Shown piece by piece: positions 1 to 13,500 of a stretch of 64,000 bases of DNA. A program made the translations under genes and the position numbers. The stretch lies in assembly GCA_963678705.1 (NCBI GenBank), contig OY783217.1, forward strand, positions 9,858,001 to 9,922,000. The letters run 5' to 3'. The DNA is from Panorpa germanica. Taxonomy: Eukaryota > Arthropoda > Insecta > Mecoptera > Panorpidae. The number at the start of each line of letters is the position of its first letter. Position 1 is the stretch's first letter. The notes under the pieces were generated by a model. It was not told where the DNA came from. It was given only the letters and a program-made list of their open reading frames with translations, and did not search any database.

Positions 1-800
1 GCTCTTTATTTCAAGTAAAGTAAACTTTAATGAAAATGTTTGATAATTTTTGAAATAACTACGTACCAACTTTATTACTATACGAGTACTTATTGAAGTT
101 TTAAACAAATAAATTTTATTTTTATTCTTTTCTGAGATTGTAAAGTTATTTTAGAATCAAATACTATTTGTTTGTATTAATTAAGAAACTTTTAGCAGTA
201 AATCCAGAAGTCGGTAAGTGAAGAAAGTAAACAATAATCTGCTATATTATGTAGTCAGTGAAGTACGTCATCGAATTGTATATTTTGGGAAAGCAGGAAT
301 TATTGTTTTTTCATCATGTAAAAAGTTGAAATCTGGATTTAAATTTTAATTTTCTGGGTAAAGGGCACCCCCTTTTATGTCGCCATCTTAATCGAATACT
401 AGATAATAATATTATCTACAACTATTATTATTATTTTTTTTTTTTGTAATTTTGTGAGAGTTATTTTTTAATTATTTTAGCTCTCACGTACTGACAAAAG
501 GCAATTGCAACAAAAGTGGTTAGAATTCAATATTTGCGTTGAACCAATTTTGGGGATTTTAGTTGAATTTTGACTTCACTTTAAGGGGAAACTTTTGGGT
601 GAAGTTGTTAAACTTGGTATTATAATAAATTACCGTATTTGCAGTTATCTTTACGATATACGGGCTTTTATGATAACGACTCCCTTGGTCCACAATTTGA
701 CCAAAAAAATTTGAGGCTTAAATATAAATTATTCGATTTGTACTATGCAGACGCACATCAACTTTTGAAACATATTGTGGCATGCTACAACCTTAAACAG
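1..800. other. No feature identified
   Basis: A/T-rich DNA with a T-run near 427-445. Short frames overlap the start of the repeat at 801. Nothing gene-like. Confidence 0.6.
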
Positions 801-1150
801 TTATGCCGGTACCTTACAACGTTGGACACTTGATGGTTGGATGCATCGTGTAGTTGATGCTGGAACTAAGTGTGTCCAACATTCACGTTTCGTTAAAAGG
901 GATTTTTCTACCCACACCATACAATTGATCCACATATCATGCATTGCTGCACGAATCGTCGAACAATGAAAGGTTTTATACTTGAAAGTTTTTGTAAAAC
1001 AGTGTCAATAATATCAGCAAATTACAACAAACATTCGTTCCACCGTGTAGTAGGAAACTTGCCATGTCAATCTTCAAATAAGCATTTGAATCTAACGATC
1101 ACCGCATCATCTGGTACCGGCTTTATACAATTAAACTTCATTATAAGTTG
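801..1150. repeat. Dispersed repeat, copy 1
   Basis: It shares blocks with 54711-55092: TTGATGGTTGGATGCATCGTG, GATGCTGGAACTAAGTG, TTGATCCACATATCATGC, GAAAGTTTTTGTAAAACAGTG, CCACCGTGTAGTAGGAA and a CACCGCATC region. On the minus strand one frame reads STIRAAMHDMWINC and HLVPASTTRCIQPSS; the differences from the other copy in this frame are mostly synonymous or conservative. It may be a decayed transposon coding region; the family is not recognised. Confidence 0.7.
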
Positions 1151-4100
1151 ATTGTAGGTACTAATGCGTAGGTAATAATAGTGAGGTACAGCATAATTAC
1201 ACGAGAATATCATAAAAAACTAACTACAAAAAGTACTACTATCAAACATAGCTAGATATTTAAATAAAATTGTTTGCCATATACAAATATAATAGAGAAT
1301 TAAATTTACTTTAATACGTAATCAACATGTTCGCAATACATTTCGCATCTCACATTATTTATTTTATTTACATTTAAAGTTATATTACTCTTAATGAAAA
1401 ACGTTATACAATATAAGCACCATTTCCTAAATTGAAATAACAAAATGTGCTCTATACAAACATTGTGAGATATAATTATAATTAGAGAACATTTCAAAAC
1501 ACAACGACTTAGAACTGTCACTCGGATTATTCCTCTAAACCCAAATTCTAACGATCATCTCCTCTCATCTCATCTCTCCCGACAATTCCGAGTAATGTGG
1601 AAGTGGAACGGATACACAAGTTTCCATTTAATCGAGATAAGACAAGAGAGAGGCTGTTGGATGTTGCCAACTTAGGAAAGCTATTGGAAAGTTGTGAGGT
1701 TGATGTTGTTGACGCTGTTGACGGTAACTTGACTTGATTCTGAAGAGTTTTAGTACTGGGGCAATGCGGAAATAATTTGATAACATCTTGGTAATGACAA
1801 ATACAATGTATAAGAAAGTTCAGTTTTGGCCAAAAACAACTGTTTTGTATAGTCTCTTAAAATGCTATCATGATACACTGTTATTTGAAGAAATATTGTT
1901 TTGAATATTGTCTTATTTTAACTCATCATCTACTATCTACTAAAAATAATCTACCAAAAAATTTTATCTTAATTTATCTACTAAAAAAATAAAAGATTGA
2001 ATTTATTCAATCAATAATCTGCTATATTTAGATCTGATTGTTGGATTATAAGGTAAATTATTATTCGAAATTTTAGACCTATCCTGATCCTAAAAGAGAT
2101 CTTTACCTCCTCTTTTCATACTAAATACAGTAAAGTAAACCTCGTCTAGACCTAAACATTATTATATGACCCTCCCTTGGTCCTAAACGAAATCATGCTG
2201 CTATTGTCTTATGTAATTCAAACCCTGTAAATCTTTCTGTCTGTAAACCGTTCTGTGTGTCAATACATTTTGCAGTACCTAAAAAACTGTTTTATGTTCA
2301 TTTTAAATTCTCAGTTCTCTGTTGACACTTCCGTCTTGTAATTAATATATATTGATAATCTCTAACTCTGGCAACATTGCTATTAGTAAACTTTACACGT
2401 TAGTAGTCATTAAATTTAACGTTACAGACGATTAAATAATGTAAGGTTGTAGTTGTACGCAAAGACAATAAATGATTTAAAAAAGTGTATAGATTTAACA
2501 GTGTCTTTGCGTTCAGATCTCTACAGCCACCAACCAGCAGCAGTGCTCTTGCCCTAATTCTCAGATCGTTGCTACTATGTTTAACAGCTATTATATGAAC
2601 TTGACCGTAGATAGGGTGGTCGCCAGATCGTCTATAGGTGCGGCGATGTTCGATATCTAGTGGCGAGGGTCTACCATGTCCATTGTTGTCCATGTTACAG
2701 CTTGGATACGGATATATTCCATGGTGTCAAATATCCCTATACATTATGGTATATGATGAAGTATTGTTAGCAAACATCTGGAAGCTACAGGCTGTGCATG
2801 GACCTTCAACTTCAGACAACGGGACATTCGGAAATGATTCAGAAACTAAATTGAATATTCTGAACTAAATTGGACTAATGTTTTACATTCATTATAATAA
2901 TCAATTCTGAGGAAGCAAAACAAACTTTACGAGTTTGAATAACCCAAATCGAACTAAAACAAAATTTACTTGCAGTTTGTAGTTTTCAACTATATGAGTG
3001 TTTATAAATTGGGTTATTGACAGAAATGGGTAGCGACATACTCATATTATTTGCTGGAAATTTACTAGAAAACTGTTTTTATGGAGCATCCACACTGGCA
3101 ACATTATGATTGTAAGTGAAAGAGTTAAAAAAATCTTTATGAAAATTAATTTTCAAATTAGTTTTGTAAAATTATATTAATTTTATCTTAGAAAGAATTA
3201 TTAATCCGATTTTTAATTTCAATATGCATTTGTCTATTAAATTTGTATTAAATTTAAGAAAAATTTAAACAAAGTGCATGGATATATAAATTTACACTAA
3301 AAATAATGCAATACGAGATTTTAAAGAAAGGCCATTACTTGAAAATTATATGAATTTAAGTATAACTAATAAAAGTTATATTAGAATACAATTTTTGAAT
3401 AAAAACAGCGAAATCGCACCGCTGTCTAATAAATATGTACCTTTGATAATATTTGCATATACTCGTAGTTAATGATATCAGCAGAAGAAAACGCGGGCAG
3501 CTGCGGTGAGTTGTCTTAAAATTGTTAGAAGGAAATCAAGCTAATTCACTGCTTTCATTCCTTACTTAAAAATACTTATAATAATTAATGGAGCAAAAGC
3601 AGTACCTTTAAAGTGAGAATACTGAACGACAACTCATAGTCTATTGTGCAACAACTTCTACATATATTTGATTGTAATGTTAACTTTGCTTTATGTGAAT
3701 CCTAAAAGTCAATAGCAAGTGGCGCCTTCAAAGTGAAAAGGACTAAAAATAAAATAAAATATAAAAACAATATTACATTTAAATTATATCTAAGTGCAAA
3801 AAAGGTTTCATTGCATGTTAAAATATATTCGTAATTTAGGAGTTCTTAAAAACAGTGTTATCATTTCAAAAAAAAGAAACAAAAATGCATTACCCAAGAA
3901 ACGCAATCTTCGACCACCCATGGAGCTCCGACGGTAGGCTCCGAGGTCTGTATCAGCATCGTCAGCTAAAAACTGAATAACTCAATCTGTACTAGGTCAA
4001 TGCAGCGAAATAGTGGTGGAAAAAAGCTTAATTAAAGTAATATTTTTTTCTTTGGTCTGAGGAATCTTAATTTGCAAATAGATAGGGGTCGACCATAAAC

Positions 4101-5412
4101 TAAGTGGCATGGTTGTGAGGCGGACTTAGAGTAAAGCTAAGTCATTTATTTTATTTGGCAAAATGAATGGCAATTTGGCACCTTAGCTCTTCCGGATGCA
4201 TCAAATTTCTTTTATTTTTTAAGGCATTACTTTTTTTAGGAGAACACCAGAGTACGTTTCTTTTGTGCAAGGAAAAACTACGTTCTACTTGTGAGAAAGT
4301 GGTGATGGGTTCTGAAGAGCTCAAAATGAAACTACATAGTTAATGGAGAACCTCATATTGGAGATTTAACAAATGTTTACTAATATAATTAAAGCTGCGA
4401 TATGAGCTTAAGGAGAAGCATGGTTATGTAAAAAAATCCGGCAATGACGAAAACCATCTTTCAAAAATGACAAAAATAAAGAAAAGTACGCAGTACAACA
4501 AGATTAAATAAATAAAGACACTGTCTATTATAATAAATAAAGAAATTAAAAACCAATATTAACTAAACATATAATTTCTTTCGGGATTTTAAATAGTGGA
4601 TGAAGATTTTAGTTTTTATATCCTGATTAACACTTCGGTACACTGCAAGTTTTTGGCATCCTTAATATTGTTGTATGATAGTAAGAACACTTTTGTTGGA
4701 CAGTAACACTTTTACTAAGACTTAGGTTAGAAATCGCCAGCATATTCATAATATGCCATCTGCAAAAAGGAGTCGGAACTTGACGCGATCCTCGTGAACT
4801 AAAAGCGAAACATTCGATCAAAGATTTGCCATTGCCATTAAAATAGAATTTATTTTAAAAGACATATTAAATTAGTATTTACAACACTATAAAAAGTTAT
4901 ACTCTTGGATGTACTTGGAATTAACTTCATGTCATTGATTTGTGCTTATTGAAATTCAGATTTGTGGAAAAATAAATTTAGTAAAATGCTCATAAAATAA
5001 AACTAAACCATCCCCCTGTTCCAGTGCAATTAAATTCAAACCATTTCATTTGGTTTGTGTGGGTAAGTTTGCAAAACCCCAACTCCTTACCCCTGTGACC
5101 TTGTCTACTAGGGCAAGGACGGAGCGAAGTATAATAGCCAAGCCAGGCAGTAAATACTTATTCAAAACATTTCGTAAACACAAATGGAAAATACGAAACA
5201 TAACAGAACGAAAATAACTTTGGAAAAATACGTTTATCATGGAAAATTACTTCTATATTAGTAGGGTAAGTTGAACGGAAATTTAATACACCAATTATTG
5301 TAATTAATGATGGTGAAGTATATAAGTTATAAATAATTGGTTTTCTTTCGAGTGGAATTAGATCAATTAATAACAGCAAGGTATTAATTAGTAGCAAATT
5401 ATAAATTTGTGA
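1151..5412. other. Mostly featureless A/T-rich DNA
   Basis: It contains the inverted repeat at 2457-2512 and a GC-richer stretch at 2510-2700 with a 97-codon minus-strand frame that starts with a real ATG (2693) but resembles nothing known. A CT-rich patch lies near 1555-1580. No other structure seen. Confidence 0.5.
2457..2512. other. 11-bp perfect inverted repeat with 34-nt loop
   Basis: ACGCAAAGACA (2457-2467) pairs with TGTCTTTGCGT (2502-2512). The loop contains AATAAATGATTT. The neighbouring 2510-2690 stretch is richer in GC. It could be the polyadenylation region of a solo LTR or another decayed element; no LTR boundaries were found. Confidence 0.4.
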
Positions 5413-5792
5413 ATGGGCTTGGGAACTTATTTTTTAGATGTCATTTTTTTAATTTTTGATTGAAATAAATTTTATTATATGTCTATTGACTTTTCTATGT
5501 TTTTAAATATGAATTTTCTTGACAGGTTTCAATTTAGCCGCTTGTTTGAGATATACATAAGATGTCACGAAGAAATAAGAAATAAGTAATCTAGATTATT
5601 TTCCTTTTTCGTAGTAAGCATTGTTGAAATTTTCTATAACAATGGATCCCTTTATTAATTGTTAATACCTCCTAAAATTATTAAAAAATAATTGGATATT
5701 TAATAATAGTTAATAATTGGAAGTTCTGTTAGCCAACTTTATCAATATATTGCACAGTTTTATAGAAATTAAGTCATGGTTCACAAGCCTAT
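5413..5792. mobile_element. Non-autonomous TIR element, mariner-like, uninterrupted copy
   Basis: The left end is ATGGGCTTGGGAAC; the right end read in reverse is ATAGGCTTGTGAAC. The left arm and the last ~110 bp align with the split copy around the LINE. TA follows the right end; the left flank reads GA, so the duplication has decayed. There is no open frame of note inside. Confidence 0.68.
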
Positions 5793-8769
5793 TATGAGTA
5801 TTAAAGATTTGCATAATATTCTGTGGTAGAGCTTGCAAAACGTTTTGGAATGGCCAGGAATTAAACTTCTTGATCAGGTACGACACAAAATGTCTAAAAG
5901 ACCCTTTAATTATTTTTTATAATAATAAAGAGATTTGTGTTAATATCAGCTACTGTTTGAATATTTGTCGAAATGGCTTTGTCAACCATATCTTCATTTC
6001 TATAAAACAGTAATATATATTTATAAAAATAAGTAAGATCAAAAATGCAATTATTTTTTAATAAGTCGACGTATTACAGGAAATTAAAATTTTAAATAGT
6101 AATTTTTGTCCTTTAACCAATAAAGAAATCAAAATCCTGTTATACAATAGAGTGTAAAAGAGATCTGCATAAACGTTTATACTCAAACGTCATATGCTAC
6201 TTACAGCGTCTAAAACTGCATCTCTTTTGCACTTTTCTTGATTACCAGTGATTGTAAAGGGTGAACAGTTTTATATTAATTCAGTTATGGTTTACAACCC
6301 AATTGTCCACTGCGGCAAAAGGCCCAGAAAGACAAAAACTCGCGGAAATTGGATTCTTCAAAATGAATAATAATCAGTAATTAACAAATCGCTAATTAAT
6401 ATTGTCAACATTTTTACAATACTGGTAATCATAATGCAATGAATATGACTAATTATAAAGAGCTTTCTCGTGGAAACCAGATATGAATTGAATATAAAAT
6501 TCTATTGAATATAACTATATGGGACTTCCTATTGTTCTCTCCACAAATTGAATGCATATGATCCGGTGAATATTGCCATCCGGATGTGATTGTAACTTGA
6601 TATATTAATCAATAGTTAGCTGCACCCGAAGCGAATGCGTCCACCGGTTCTTGTGCACAGATATCGCTTTGTTTTATAACTGAATTGTACTCAGTTCCAA
6701 CAGATTTTGGTATAGAAAAACCAAGAGAGATGATGCTAGAGTAATATCATAAAAATATTATAATACTATCTCATTCGTACAAACTAAATATGTATATGAA
6801 AGAAAGAAACAGTAGTAGTGGTCCTTATCGGTTTTACCACCAGTTCACTATGTTGAAGTTCTGATCTTTCTCGATTTTACCTAAAAAGTTTAATTCTAGC
6901 CAGTACTCAATATACGTTATGGGCACGATGCCAATTCTGAACAAGTTCATAATTCAATTTTGATATAGTGTTGTAAATAACATTGTAGAATATTTAGTGG
7001 TGTTAATATATATTTGATGACGTAAGTAGATTTCATTCACTCAACGGCTTGGTCTTGCCCCAGTATGCGTCCAGTCTACGCTGGTGTTGGCTTCATTATA
7101 AGGCAAATTTATTGCGATTACGCAAAACAATCTAATAATAATCAACAATGTGGAATATGCACAGCAATATTTAGTCGCAACGAGATATTCAATTTTATAT
7201 GACAAATATCGTTTGTGTAAAATTGAATACAGGTATTTACTTAAGTAACAATACTCATTTTGATATCCTGATGTTTTGTACAGCAGGAGTTGATCTCTTA
7301 GATCCCCGGACCAAATTATATATTTTACGCCTTTGGCAACATTCATAATTAATTTAATTATGTGCTCAAAACCAAAATACTTATAAGGTAGCGGTGTACG
7401 AATAAGAGTTGATGACACCATTAATACTGCCAACATTATATGAGATCCCTTAATGGGTACCACATTATCGTTTTCTATTAACAATGATTCCACCGTGTAC
7501 CGGGATTTCAAAAACAAGTTAACAATTTTTTTAATGAAAAACGCCAAATGATTTTGCTTTTAAAATACTATCAAAGTAGAGTAACGAAGCAGGTTCTGGT
7601 GTAGTTTTGAAGTTGAGATGACGTTAGAAGTGCGATGTGTTTTATACGAAACAAACTCTAAAAATGTGTAATAAATAAAATAATTGTTCGAGAATGGATA
7701 ATTATCATGACATGACCGCGTTCACACTTGCATGTTCGATTATTAGTGCTGTTTGCCAATTATTTGTGGTCAAGTGGGCGTGCATGATTATATGTTTTAA
7801 TATAATAATCGTCAACGCATGTGTGTACGGTACCTCGGACATGGCCGAAGCAAATATTTGGGCGCTTTGATCGTTGTGGCGTTTGATGTTTGTCGTTGTG
7901 TACGAGTTCCAAATGTTTGCTAAATGGGCACGAGATTTCTATGTGTCACATGTGTTTTCGTACACGCCGATGGCCTTGAACGCGCAAGCTCAATGTTGAC
8001 AAACTCTGCATAATACAATAGTAGCCGCAGTATCATAAATCAACTACTACAGTTACACAAGGTTCGTAACTGTACTACAGCATTGTAAAGAGTGCTGCAA
8101 TTGCTGTTGTAACTATAGTCCTATAGTTATTAATATTACATAATATAGGACCATATGGTATCCTACGCTTATACACTGTTGGGACGCTCATACGTACACA
8201 TATAACACATTATGCTGTTTGCCATTTGCCAGTACCGCCCGCAATGCTACGTAATTTTGTATACATTTCATTATCTCTACCTATAGCTACGATATGTTAC
8301 ACTGTAAAATGTAATTTATATTGTTTGTAGTATCTAAAAAGCTATGTTTTATGGGTTTATTAATATCCGATGGGTACTATTTCCGTATAGCAAGTAAAAT
8401 AAATATTCTGCTAATAAAATTGCGTTAAATTACTGCAGAAAAGTGGTTTACATGTAACCGTTCTGCACTTCAATTGATTATTTTTGCTACGCGCAAAATA
8501 ACTTGATTGATCATTCATTTGAGATGAATCTATACAATTATACAATGCCTTAAATAATATCCAAGTTTATTTGGATTGTCTAAATATACTTTCGACGAAA
8601 TAACATAAATATTTTACTGGGCCCGTCTACCATTGATTTACCGAAAAATATATTTCTTTCTCTTTTAGTTCCTTTCTCCTAAAGGCCCAATACACACTCG
8701 AATATGATAGGCTCGCACTTCTCAAGACATGATCAACATCAGTTAACAAGCAAATGTCACGAGCTTAAC
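5793..8769. other. No recognised feature except the open frame at 7041-7547
   Basis: A/T-rich. A short imperfect inverted pair (TATAGTCCTATA with TATAGGACCATA, about 8114-8157) is present. The stretch 7700-8020 is somewhat richer in GC without a frame. Confidence 0.5.
7041..7547 (-). CDS. Weak candidate: unrecognised 168-codon open frame
   Basis: This is an unusually long stop-free frame for DNA of this composition (I would expect far fewer than one by chance in the window). The frame opens at a TTG; the first ATG is at codon 38 (MLAVLMVSS), giving ~131 residues. The product is rich in Ile, Leu, Tyr and Lys with hydrophobic stretches near residues 36-50 and 133-147. No domain is recognised. 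There is no recognisable splice or promoter context. It could be an exon, a decayed transposon frame or chance. Confidence 0.2.
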   Translation of the reverse strand: MAFFIKKIVNLFLKSRYTVESLLIENDNVVPIKGSHIMLAVLMVSSTLIRTPLPYKYFGFEHIIKLIMNVAKGVKYIIWSGDLRDQLLLYKTSGYQNEYCYLSKYLYSILHKRYLSYKIEYLVATKYCCAYSTLLIIIRLFCVIAINLPYNEANTSVDWTHTGARPSR

Positions 8770-9097
8770 ATCAGCATATCTTTACGATGCACTTGTTCTT
8801 TGTATAATTTATGTAAATTGTAAGTAACTTTTTTTGATGATAATTAACAAGAAATAAAATTATATATTGGAAGTTTTTTAAAAGTTAACAAGCACAAAGA
8901 CGATAAATATTAATGATGATAAACTAAGGTACATGAATGCCTTAAAAGATATACGCAGTGATTCTAGTGGGATTTCTAAAGAGCGAGGCGTGAGATTCAA
9001 ATACATATATAGTAATTAATTTTTCTACTTGGGTTGTTGCGCGAGAATGCGAGGCCCCGGGCGGTTGTCCTGCTTGCCACCCCTAAGGCCGCCTCTG
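8770..9097. mobile_element. Degenerate hAT-type MITE, sister of the 56.1-kb copy
   Basis: It aligns closely with 56150-56439 over nearly 300 bp, including the shared stretch from GCACTTGTTCTTTG to the GC-rich end GCGAGAATGCGAGGCCCCGGGC. It ends in GCCGCCTCTG. The left inverted repeat is no longer recognisable and no duplication remains. It carries about 20 bp (around 8961-8984) that are missing from the 56-kb copy. Confidence 0.8.
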
Positions 9098-10167
9098 GTA
9101 AATGTTCTGAGTTGAGTTGAACTATTAACAACCAACATGTTAACTTTTTGTCATATATGTACAATGCACATATATATTGGCGCTCGGCTCGTGTTGCCAG
9201 TGATCGTCGCACCCATAAACGATCAAGCATGTTAACCAACCAGTTACCAACCCAACATATTGACTTTCATTCATATTAATTATTCAATTTCTATGTGAAA
9301 TGCTGTATGTACATTAAAAATTATCCAATTATTTAGTTCTACATCACTTCAAAAGGTATTTGAGTTTAAAATGAAGAAGTTCTTTTCCAAGAACCCCGTT
9401 CTGACTTTTATCTTCAACATGATCATTTACTGATGGTAGGAACACATTCTGATCTCTCATCAAACAACTTTGCTAAACTTTGTGGCGAGTTTATTTTATA
9501 TACGATAATGTGATTAAATTGAAATTCTAAAAATACTTCAAACCATTTTAGTCCTATCTGTCTCAAATAACGTACATCTCATACTAAAGGCAAAGGCAAA
9601 AGGATCCGATTCAAATATTCTCCTATCGTTAGATCTGCCTTTGGTTTGATCCGTTTAACCTTAAATATACTGGTATCTTTATCTTTGTATATATTCAAAT
9701 ATACTATTTGTATCATGGTGCTTTAATTAATTTGTGAATATTTGCAAAGTTATTTAATTTACTGGGTCATCCGCCTTTATGTTGTTGTTAGCAAGAATGC
9801 ACGGGATAAATTTAATTATGGAGATATATTTATATCCGTTGGTGATGTACAATATAATTAGAACAAGGCTTGATGAATTATCGTATTAACACTTTGACGA
9901 CCGTTGCCATTGAAAACACAGTAATTATCAGGCTATTCATGCTAAAGTGATTCCGGTGCTCTGGATTTGTTGTTAGTCTGTTCTCATGCATGTGTGATTC
10001 TATTACCGGCCGACAACCAACATTCAATAAGCGAAATATGCGGTCGTCAAAGTGTTAATGAAGAACTATATATATTAAATGTCGGAATTAAATACATCAT
10101 CGCCGCGTGTCGGGTTTCTACACAGTGTCGATTCACTGACAATCTAATTTTGCTATCGCTCACAGTC
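9098..10167. other. No feature identified
   Basis: A/T-rich sequence between the degenerate hAT MITE and the TAA-flanked MITE. Confidence 0.55.
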
Positions 10168-10170
10168 TAA

Positions 10171-10567
10171 GGTCGTCCGCACATGGGTCGACTGATTGCA
10201 AACCAAATGAGAATGTAACTGTGTTGTTAGTGAGAGAATGCACATGTATACGAGTGAGAGAACGCACAAGCACGAATGAAAAAAAACTGATTTGAAATTG
10301 GTTTTGAGCGACTGTGTTTCTAGGTCGCAGGGCAATTACGTTAAATGCTTTATGGTGAATATCATGAGCAGAGATGTGCACAAATACTTTTGAAAAGTAT
10401 TTAAATATATACATACATATAAATACCTCAGAATACGACACAATAAAATCCCCTATTATGCTATTGTTAAAAATTCAATAGAGTCACGAAACATGGCTCG
10501 ACATGGCTTGTTTTTCATTTTCGTTGCGCGGCTAATTTGCAATTAGTCGATCCATGTGCAGACGGCC
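10171..10567. mobile_element. 397-bp MITE with 32-bp TIRs, flanked by TAA
   Basis: The left end 10171-10202 (GGTCGTCCGCACATGG...) and the reverse complement of the right end 10536-10567 (GGCCGTCTGCACATGG...) agree at 28 of 32 positions by my alignment; all four differences are transitions. TAA lies on both sides (10168-10170, 10568-10570), fitting the TWA duplication of PIF/Harbinger elements. The small open frames inside run across the inverted repeat and are not genes. Confidence 0.78.
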
Positions 10568-10570
10568 TAA

Positions 10571-13500
10571 ATGTCCACAAGTTGTCAGCTTTGCTATCAC
10601 GCAGCCAGCAAACAAAGTATAATTTTAAACATGTTACTGATTCAATTGTTTTTAATAATTGTTCATCTACCATTCAAGCGCTATTGCAGCGTAAGTTTGA
10701 AGAAGACTTCTTAATTATTTATTAAGCATGCTTATTCATCGATATTTTCCTAAACACCCAGAATATTGTATTTCTGTATACTGACTAACCCGATGAGGCA
10801 TCGACCACTTCTCTGCTAATTATAATCACTCCAAATTAAACCAAAACGTTTAATAATCCTGTTTCTGTAGAGCAGACTGTACCGATCTACATTCTGGTAC
10901 AAGTAGATGCTGTGGATATGGTACTTGCCATTTGGTACATTCAGTTAACACTGTTTACACGCTATCTAATAAATTAATCACAATTCGTAATAGATAATCT
11001 AATTCTACTATGAACTATACACCATTACTGGGATCAATAGATACTAAGACTACGGCTTGAAAATGTCACTTTGATTAATCTATCATTATCAGACTATCAC
11101 TATCTTTAAGTACATGTACAATGTACAGTCTCTTAGTCTGTAGTCTGGTGCTAACAGAAATAGATCATGTTCTACGTGTTTAGTATGTAATCCTAAGAGT
11201 AAGGTGGAACATCACGAATTCGAGATATTTTAAATGGAGTTCAATATGTTTTACCTATTTGTTAATTTAGGGCAGGGATTTTTAACTGATACGGTATTCG
11301 ATTAAGCACCAGTATCTCGCGACCAATGTAGTAATATATTTAGATAGGTTGTATTTGTATATAAAATTGTATCTAGATTCAAAAAGTGTAACATTGCTTA
11401 CGATGAACGCAAATACGTAGTAACTGGGAAACGACATTTTTTTTTAAAACAAAATTTTGGAAATTTTCTAAAAGAAAATTAGGAAACTATGTATTTCTTG
11501 TTGATTGGGAGGAAATTCGTGCTACAGATTTTAACAACATATTCTTGAGAAGTTGAGTTGTTAGCAATTACCAATTAGGGGCCATGCATTGATGTGACAA
11601 AGGGGGGAGGATAGGGGTTGCATACAATATAAAATATAGAAAAAAATTTCAAAAAAGGGTTAAAATAATTTGGTGAAAAAAGTATAAATTTCCTGAAAGG
11701 CAATATCAAAAAAGTTGTAAGGATTAAAAAATCTTAAAAGAACTTTTTAAGGTTTTTATAAAAAATATCTTTAAAATAATAAAATAAGACCTTTCTAGAT
11801 TGAATATCACCAGGTTCTTTTTAAGTAAAATGTTACATTAATTTAATAGCCATGGTTTTGTGTTTAGCGGCAAATGTTTATAAAATACAATTTTCTTTAT
11901 TGATTTACCTAATACGTTTTAATATTTATTTGAGTTTATTAACTTTGGTAAGTTATTGGCACTAAATCAATGTATACATCTATAATAATTTACATTCATA
12001 AATGTATTTAAAATAGAAACATTAAATTAAATGGCTTTATGAAGTTAATTAGGTTTTTCAGATGTTTTCTCTGCTTTCAAATATCCTATTACAATTTAAA
12101 ATCTTCAGAAAACAGTTTTGCTATTGCAATCAATGTACCTAAGTAATTAATACTAACTAAACTATTTCAAGATACTTATTGCAAAAGCAATAAATCAAAA
12201 GCCTATCAAAGTGAATGTATTTTTAATAATAAATAGCAAAATATTTCCACTTATTTAAAATATAACCAGAAAAGGAAGTAAAACCCATTAAAACCATATA
12301 AAATAATTACATTAGTATTTTCATATTGAATAATTATTCAAAGTTATTACGAGTATTAATTTGGTTTGGTACTTAAGTGCCAGATGGCGTTAGAAAGATT
12401 TACGTGTGTTGGTTTATTTAACTGGATTAAAGTACTTATGTATACGATACTGTAACTGTAACATAAGCGGAGCCTGAATTGGTTCCCAATGTAAAATGTA
12501 GATCCACAGGAGTAATCAATGCTGTAATGCCTAACCTTTGTGTATATCAATTCCACCTGCACTAATCCTCCAATCCCTTTTACCAAGGATTCTCAAAATA
12601 TCAACTTTACAACAACAATTTATTTTTATTACAAAAACAGATAATGCAATCTCTCTGTGAAGACATTCAGCAATATTTATGTAATATACTCGTAGATATT
12701 TTTTTTTCATTTGGAAAGAGTGAGAATGTTTAGATATAAGGATCAAAATTGAATTAAGCACAATGATATATAATTAAATAAGTTAAGATACAAGAATGTA
12801 GTGTCAAATGGTAAAAACATTCAAATAAAATAATAATAATAATGTAGAATAGGCTTGTACGGTATATGTCCAATAACATATCCGATAGTCAAATAATATA
12901 ATAATTAGATTAAACTAATTAGGTTTTCTGGAGTTTTTCTTTTTAGTCTATGCAATATTTTCTTAGGAATAATTAAGCCTGAAGCTAGCTGGTTTGGATG
13001 GTTTTCAATCCGTTTCTTTCAGGTTTCAATTTGAGATTTTATCTTTTCCTTAATGGTTTGGATTCCCAAATCACAATGGAAGCGGTCATTGATGACATAC
13101 TAAGGTGCGTCATTATTTATACAAAGATATTTTGATTGAAATCACTAGAGGATTTCTACAATTGGCTGATGTGTCCCATGATGGAATAAGACCAGATTGG
13201 TTTCTTATTGTTTAGAGAAAGTTATGATTTATGGTTGATTAGCCAGTATAATTTTCTTCATTCTAGTCCTAACGCTTTTCGTTTAGTACAACCGAAATTG
13301 TACAACAAAAATTGATTTAACTTTTTCATATACTGCATTTACATAAGCAGTTTTATACGCCGGTAAACTGAGGTCGCTCGTAATTCAATCAAAAAATAGT
13401 TACGGCTAAATAGCTCGCTCGTTTACAACTGCATTTTTGTACAATTAATTAAAATAAGTTTTAAGAAGAGAACAAGACGAGAATCAAAAATTTGTTTGCA

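Noticed and set aside
2638..2868. 76-codon plus-strand frame near 2.7 kb
   Set aside because: It opens at a GTG, overlaps a minus-strand frame and shows no domain.
10153..10725. Small frames on both strands around 10.2-10.7 kb
   Set aside because: They run through the inverted repeats of the MITE at 10171-10567 and start or stop at its edges.
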